Assembly: GCA_030425925.1 (NCBI GenBank)
Contig: JAUHZO010000003.1
Span: 1 to 64,000, forward strand
DNA: 64,000 nt
Direction of reading: 5' to 3'
DNA from: Alphaproteobacteria bacterium
GTDB lineage: Bacteria > Pseudomonadota > Alphaproteobacteria > Rhodobacterales > Rhodobacteraceae
A program made the translations under genes and the position numbers. Each line of letters starts with the position of its first letter. Positions within the stretch are counted from its first letter, which is position 1. Below, one piece after another: positions 60,552-64,000 of this stretch. The notes beneath the pieces were generated by a model. That model did no database searches. It was not told where the DNA came from and worked only from the letters and a program-made list of their open reading frames with translations.

Positions 60552-61484
60552 ATGCCAACCCATGTGAACGGTCTGCACCACGTGACCTCGCTTGCCAGCG
60601 GGGCGCAGGCAAACAATGCCTTCTTTACCCGGGTGCTGGGTCTGCGGCGGGTGAAGAAGACGGTGAACTTTGATGCGCCGGATGTGTACCACCTGTATTA
60701 CGGCGACGCGGCCGGAACGCCCGGCACGGTGATGACCTATTTCCCCTTCCCGCACGCCCGCCGGGGCCGCGCCGGCACCGGCGAGGTGGCCACCACCGCC
60801 TTTGCCGTGCCCAGGGGCGCGCTGCCGTTCTGGGAGACAAGGCTGGCCGGGTTCGGCGTTGCGGGCCTGGAGCGGACCACCCGCCTGGGCGAGGCACGGC
60901 TGATGTTCCGCGGCCCTGATGGCGACGGCTTTGCCTTGGTGGAGACCGAGGATACCCGCGCGCCCTGGACCGGCAACGGAGTGGATGCAGACGTGGCGAT
61001 TCGCGGCTTTCATTCCGCCGACATGCGCCTGTCGCCCCGTGGCGCGGCGGCAAGCCGCGAGCTTCTGCAATTCATGGGCTATGACCGCCTTGACACCGAA
61101 GGCAACGTCACACGGTTCCGCGTGCCCGGCGGCAATGCGGCCGATGTCATCGACGTGACCGAGACCGAGGCCCCCGGGGCAGATCAGGGCGCGGGCAGCG
61201 TGCATCACATCGCCTTCAGCGTCGATGACCGCGCCGCCCAGCTTGACCTGCGCAAGGCGTTGATGGACACCGGCTATCAGGTCACGCCGGTGATCGACCG
61301 GGACTATTTCTGGGCGATCTATTTCCGCAGCCCCGGCGGGGTGCTGTTCGAGGTGGCCACCGACGAGCCCGGGTTTGACCGCGACGAAGACCGCGCGCAT
61401 CTGGGTGCGGCGCTGAAACTGCCCACGCAGCACGAACACCTGCGTGCCGAGCTGGAGCGGCGGCTGGAGCCGATCGAGGATTGA
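60552..61484 (+). CDS. VOC-family ring-cleaving dioxygenase
   Basis: A 310-aa protein with two glyoxalase/VOC modules, as in MhqO/LinE-like extradiol dioxygenases. Metal ligands: His in [10 protein letters not shown] (His9/10), His in [11 protein letters not shown] (about 217-227) and Glu in [13 protein letters not shown] (about 275). The signature [22 protein letters not shown] (about 56-77) is diagnostic of this subgroup. Members cleave hydroquinone- or catechol-type rings and give quinone resistance. ATG 60552 chosen at the family start; the ribosome site AGGAGACGCCCG lies upstream. Confidence 0.85.
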   Translation: MPTHVNGLHHVTSLASGAQANNAFFTRVLGLRRVKKTVNFDAPDVYHLYYGDAAGTPGTVMTYFPFPHARRGRAGTGEVATTAFAVPRGALPFWETRLAGFGVAGLERTTRLGEARLMFRGPDGDGFALVETEDTRAPWTGNGVDADVAIRGFHSADMRLSPRGAAASRELLQFMGYDRLDTEGNVTRFRVPGGNAADVIDVTETEAPGADQGAGSVHHIAFSVDDRAAQLDLRKALMDTGYQVTPVIDRDYFWAIYFRSPGGVLFEVATDEPGFDRDEDRAHLGAALKLPTQHEHLRAELERRLEPIED

Positions 61485-61632
61485 TCGCGCCGTGTCCGTG
61501 GTACGGACCGGTTCGCGGGGGTGACGGCCCCTTGCGGCACCTTCCGCTGCAACAAACGCCCCCGGAGCCTTGCGGTTCGGGGCGTTTGCGGTCTGGCACC
61601 AGACCGTCGGACGGCCTGCGGGCCGTCTGAGG

Positions 61633-61746
61633 TCAGCGACGGCGCGCGAACAGGCTGTCCCAGATCTGTGCCACCACGGCGGCACGTTCGGAATGGGCAC
61701 GGCGGATGGCGTCACGATGGCGGATATCGGGGGTGGTTTCGAACAT
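61633..61746 (-). CDS. Small hypothetical protein
   Basis: A 37-aa open frame MFETTPDIRHRDAIRRAHSERAAVVAQIWDSLFARRR, with a strong AGGAG site seven bases upstream and a start divergent from the LysR gene. Its charge pattern (RRAHSERA then LFARRR) is like other tiny Rhodobacterales proteins. No function can be given. Confidence 0.5.
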   Translation of the reverse strand: MFETTPDIRHRDAIRRAHSERAAVVAQIWDSLFARRR

Positions 61747-61854
61747 GGCAGGCTCCTGCATCAGCATTGTTGAACTGACCCGAATATGGGTCCAATACCG
61801 AAAGCCGACAAACGAGACTTCCCCTCGCTTCAGACAAGCTTTACTTAACTGAAT

Positions 61855-62793
61855 ATGGATCGCCTTCCGCCCCTCAACGCATTGCGCGCCTTCGAAGCCG
61901 CCGCGCGGCACATGTCCTTTGCCAAGGCGGCAGAGGAGCTGCACGTGACGCCCGCCGCGCTGTCATTCCAGATCAAGAACCTGGAACAGCATCTTGGGCT
62001 GCCGCTGTTTCGCCGGCTCAATCGCGCGGTGGACCTGACCGAAGCGGGGCGCGCGCTGGCCCCCGGCACCGCCGCCGGGTTCGAGGAACTGACCGCGGCG
62101 TGGCGCGCCGCGCGGCGCCTGGGCGAGAGCCGGACGCTGGATGTCACCGCCGGCCCGGCCTTTACCGCCAAATGGCTGGCGCCGCGGCTTTATGCCTTTG
62201 CCCAGGCCCATCCCGATATCGAACTGCGCTTTGCCGCCTCGCTGCGGCAGATGGATTTCCAGCGGGACGCCGTCGACGTGGCGATCCGGTACGGCTATGG
62301 CCCCGATCCCGGGCTCTACAGCCAGGACCTGATGGACGAGGCCTTCATGCCCATGATGCGCCCCGACCTTGCCGCACGCTATCCCGACCCCGACAGCCTC
62401 GCCTCTGCGCCGCTGCTCTATGATGACAGCCACGCCTTCCTGAACCCGCCCGCCACCTGGCGCGAGTGGTTCCGGGCCGCGGGGCTGCGGGCCACGCCTG
62501 TCCCCGCCGCCCGGTTTTCCCAGGCCGATCACGCGCTGGACGCCACCCTGGCCGGTGGCGGCGTGCTGTTCGGACGGTCATCGCTGGCGGTTCCGCTGCT
62601 GGCCAGCGGGCAGCTTGTGGCCCCGTTCCCGCTGGCGCTGAGCACCGCGGCGCGGTTCCGCTTCCTGTGCCGCGAGGGACAGGACAGCCAGCCGCGCATC
62701 GCGGCGTTCCTGGCCTGGCTGAAAGAGGAAATCGGGAGATACCCCAACGGGCTGGAGAGCAAGACGCTGCTCCCGGTGACAGAGCTTGCCTGA
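61855..62793 (+). CDS. LysR-family transcriptional regulator, GcvA-like
   Basis: A 312-aa LysR protein: helix-turn-helix LPPLNALRAFEAAARHMSFAKAAEELHVTPAALSFQIKNLEQHLGLPLFRRLNRAVDLTEAGRAL (about 3-67), the pattern of GcvA-like regulators, and a type 2 periplasmic-binding effector domain (LDVTAGPAFTAKWLAPRLYAFAQAHPDIELRF). GcvA itself controls glycine cleavage; this branch also regulates many unrelated pathways, so no symbol is given. Divergent from the small gene at 61633. Confidence 0.85.
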   Translation: MDRLPPLNALRAFEAAARHMSFAKAAEELHVTPAALSFQIKNLEQHLGLPLFRRLNRAVDLTEAGRALAPGTAAGFEELTAAWRAARRLGESRTLDVTAGPAFTAKWLAPRLYAFAQAHPDIELRFAASLRQMDFQRDAVDVAIRYGYGPDPGLYSQDLMDEAFMPMMRPDLAARYPDPDSLASAPLLYDDSHAFLNPPATWREWFRAAGLRATPVPAARFSQADHALDATLAGGGVLFGRSSLAVPLLASGQLVAPFPLALSTAARFRFLCREGQDSQPRIAAFLAWLKEEIGRYPNGLESKTLLPVTELA

Positions 62794-62830
62794 CGCGGCG
62801 GCCACATCGGGCCGCCACGCGAAATGCACC

Positions 62831-63001
62831 TCAGGCGTGTACGGACAGCCGGGTGATTTCTTCCTTGATCCGCAGTTTCTGTTTCTTCAGTTCGGCAATG
62901 CGCAGGTCGTCGATACCGGGGGCGCGCTGGGCCTCCTCAACCGCTTCCGACAAGGATTGGTGTTTCTTCTTCAGCTCCTGCAAGTGCGAACTCAAGCTCA
63001 T
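62831..63001 (-). CDS. DUF465 (YdcH) family protein
   Basis: A 56-aa helical protein: MSLSSHLQELKKKHQSLSEAVEEAQRAPGIDDLRIAELKKQKLRIKEEITRL. The ADLRIAELKKQKLRLKDEI pattern identifies the DUF465/YdcH family, found in most alphaproteobacteria, function unknown; predicted coiled-coil. A GGAGG site (tccaatgagc mirrored) lies just before the ATG at 63001. Confidence 0.85.
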   Translation of the reverse strand: MSLSSHLQELKKKHQSLSEAVEEAQRAPGIDDLRIAELKKQKLRIKEEITRLSVHA

Positions 63002-63117
63002 TGGACCCTCCTGTTTTCGGTTCAGACCTTCAGTGCAGCACAAGTTCTGCCCTCTGTCACGCTGCAGCCGCACAAATTTGTAAACAGATTGTAACAATGC
63101 GCGATTCTTCAGCGGAG

Positions 63118-63891
63118 TCACGCCGGGACCGGCAGGGCCAATCCCTCGCGCATCACCCCGCGCAACAGGTCGGTGTAATCCTCTCCGTCGCGCTCGTGCA
63201 GGGCCCCGCGATGCAGGACAATGCCCGGATGGCACCGGAACGGCGCACGCCCGTCCTTGCGTCCGCGCATCAGGATCAGGCGCGGGGCACGGCCTTCGCG
63301 GGGCAGCAGCGGGATCAACTCCAGCGTGCCCAGATGTGTATACATCGCGTGCATCAGTTCGGGCAGACGCTCGACCCGCTGGATGACATGCGCCATGCCG
63401 CGGGGTTTCAGCCGCCGGGTGGCCGTGGCGATCCAGTCGGCCAGGGGGGTGTCGCCTGCCAGCGCCGTCTCGCGATCGGCGGCGTCTGCCACGGCCCGCT
63501 TGCCGGCCTCGAAATAGGGCGGGTTGGCGATCACGTGGTCAAAGCTCCGGGCGCGCATCCCGGGCGGCGGCTGGCGCAGATCGCCGGTCCAGACCGTTCC
63601 GGACAGGCCGTTTTCTTCCAGGTTGCGGCGGGCAAGCCCGGCATAGGCCGGCTGCAGCTCGATCCCCGCCAGATCAAGCCCGGCAACGCGGTGCCCCAGG
63701 CAACACAGCGCCGGCCCGGCCCCGCAGCCCAGTTCCAGCACCGCCTGCCCGGCCTGCGCCGGCACCGAGGCCGCCAGCAGCACCGGGTCGATCCCGGCGC
63801 GGTATCCCTGAAGCGGCTGCCAGATCCAGACCCGACCCCCCAGAAAGGCATCGCGCTGCAGCGCGTCCGCGGCAAACGGCTCAGTCCTCAA
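63118..63891 (-). CDS. TrmN6-like tRNA1(Val) adenine-N6 methyltransferase
   Basis: A 257-aa SAM-dependent methyltransferase: VWIWQPLQGYRAGIDPVLLAASVPA (about 21-45), SAM motif I VLELGCGAGPALCCLG (about 51-66) and the NPPY motif (123-126) that marks N6-adenine methylation. Related TrmN6 enzymes methylate A37 of tRNA1-Val. It starts with TTG at 63891, overlapping the stop of the upstream DUF2007 gene by 11 bases; no better start is seen. Confidence 0.82.
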   Translation of the reverse strand: MRTEPFAADALQRDAFLGGRVWIWQPLQGYRAGIDPVLLAASVPAQAGQAVLELGCGAGPALCCLGHRVAGLDLAGIELQPAYAGLARRNLEENGLSGTVWTGDLRQPPPGMRARSFDHVIANPPYFEAGKRAVADAADRETALAGDTPLADWIATATRRLKPRGMAHVIQRVERLPELMHAMYTHLGTLELIPLLPREGRAPRLILMRGRKDGRAPFRCHPGIVLHRGALHERDGEDYTDLLRGVMREGLALPVPA

Positions 63892-64000
63892 ACCGCACCC
63901 GGTTCAGGCGCAGGATGCGTCGGGCGTCGTCGATCCGGTCCGCCCGCACCATCAGACGGCGCGGCAGAATGCCGATGGAGCCTTCGAGGACGCTCATGTT
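63881..64000 (-). CDS. DUF2007 family protein, 3' end only (5' end outside window)
   Basis: The last 39 residues of a protein: MSVLEGSIGILPRRLMVRADRIDDARRILRLNRVRFED. The SxLEGSIGILPRR segment is typical of DUF2007, small proteins fused to or found near signalling or methyltransferase genes. Its start lies past 64000. It overlaps the methyltransferase by 11 bases, so the two are an operon. Confidence 0.75.
   Translation of the reverse strand, partial: NMSVLEGSIGILPRRLMVRADRIDDARRILRLNRVRFED

Noticed and set aside
57032-60616. Very long minus-strand frame upstream of rpsD
   Set aside because: It lies opposite the EAL, phaA and phaB genes, which have clear family matches; rpsD itself starts at the GTG at 57031.

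Overview
The window reads as a chromosomal segment of a marine-type alphaproteobacterium of the Rhodobacteraceae (Roseobacter group). The evidence is uniformly high GC, the short adenosylcobalamin-dependent ribonucleotide reductase, the hisS-hisZ-hisG order with split ATP phosphoribosyltransferase, phaA-phaB, two RTX-type secreted proteins, an xdhABC locus joined to a BMP-family ABC transporter, and a complete C-P lyase (phn) region. There is no rRNA, no CRISPR array and one tRNA (Arg, anticodon CCT).

Layout. 0-2.9 kb: a decayed mobile patch, with an IS256-family transposase remnant (frameshifted, carrying a hairpin insert, cut at its 3' end by the right end of what looks like an IS3-family element), a lower-GC orphan gene and about 600 empty bases. 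2.9-17.2 kb: housekeeping genes: nrdJ, a DUF1489 gene, yghU, an RTX protein, an ABC1-type kinase, hisSZG, slyX, a lipoprotein and dnaE. 17.3-20.0 kb: an alpha/beta hydrolase, then an arsR-type repressor with three consecutive SRPBCC genes, all coupled by ATGA overlaps and preceded by two copies of one operator palindrome. 20.2-29.5 kb: xdhABC plus a four-component BMP-type ABC importer, together a purine or nucleoside uptake and oxidation operon. 29.6-37.1 kb: a large RTX protein, a VWA protein, a nitroreductase, a CaiB-type CoA-transferase, a flavin-dependent tryptophan-halogenase homologue, tRNA-Arg and two exported proteins of unknown function. 37.3-39.5 kb: a LacI-type regulator and a YcaQ-type glycosylase.

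39.7-55.8 kb is the phosphonate region. The lyase operon phnG-phnH-phnI-(DUF559)-phnJ-(GNAT)-phnK-(corA)-phnL-phnN runs leftward. phnF and a second, divergent phnM run rightward from the same control region. A hexapeptide transferase and the importer phnC-phnD-phnE1-phnE2 form another leftward unit. A canonical phnM and a 2H-phosphoesterase (DUF1045) gene sit at the far end. No phnP or phnO is present; the DUF1045 and GNAT proteins are candidates for those roles. PhnCDE would import phosphonates, PhnGHIJKL with PhnM would attach them to ribose and break the C-P bond, and PhnN would return the sugar to PRPP. PhnF probably represses both operons through TGTCTAG-type sites.

56-64 kb: a DUF1127 protein, rpsD, an EAL phosphodiesterase, phaA-phaB for polyhydroxybutyrate precursors (a CTGC-N3-GCAG PhaR-type site lies upstream), a VOC dioxygenase, a GcvA-like LysR regulator, a DUF465 protein, a tRNA-modification-type methyltransferase and the 3' end of a DUF2007 gene.

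The most unusual feature is between phnI and phnJ: a small DUF559 nuclease gene beside two exact 35-bp inverted repeats, each containing a 23-nt palindrome. It is spliced into the operon so that the ATGA stop-start overlaps are kept at both ends. More generally, several short dispersed repeat families of this genome appear inside reading frames (nrdJ, xdhA, xdhB) as in-frame inserts.
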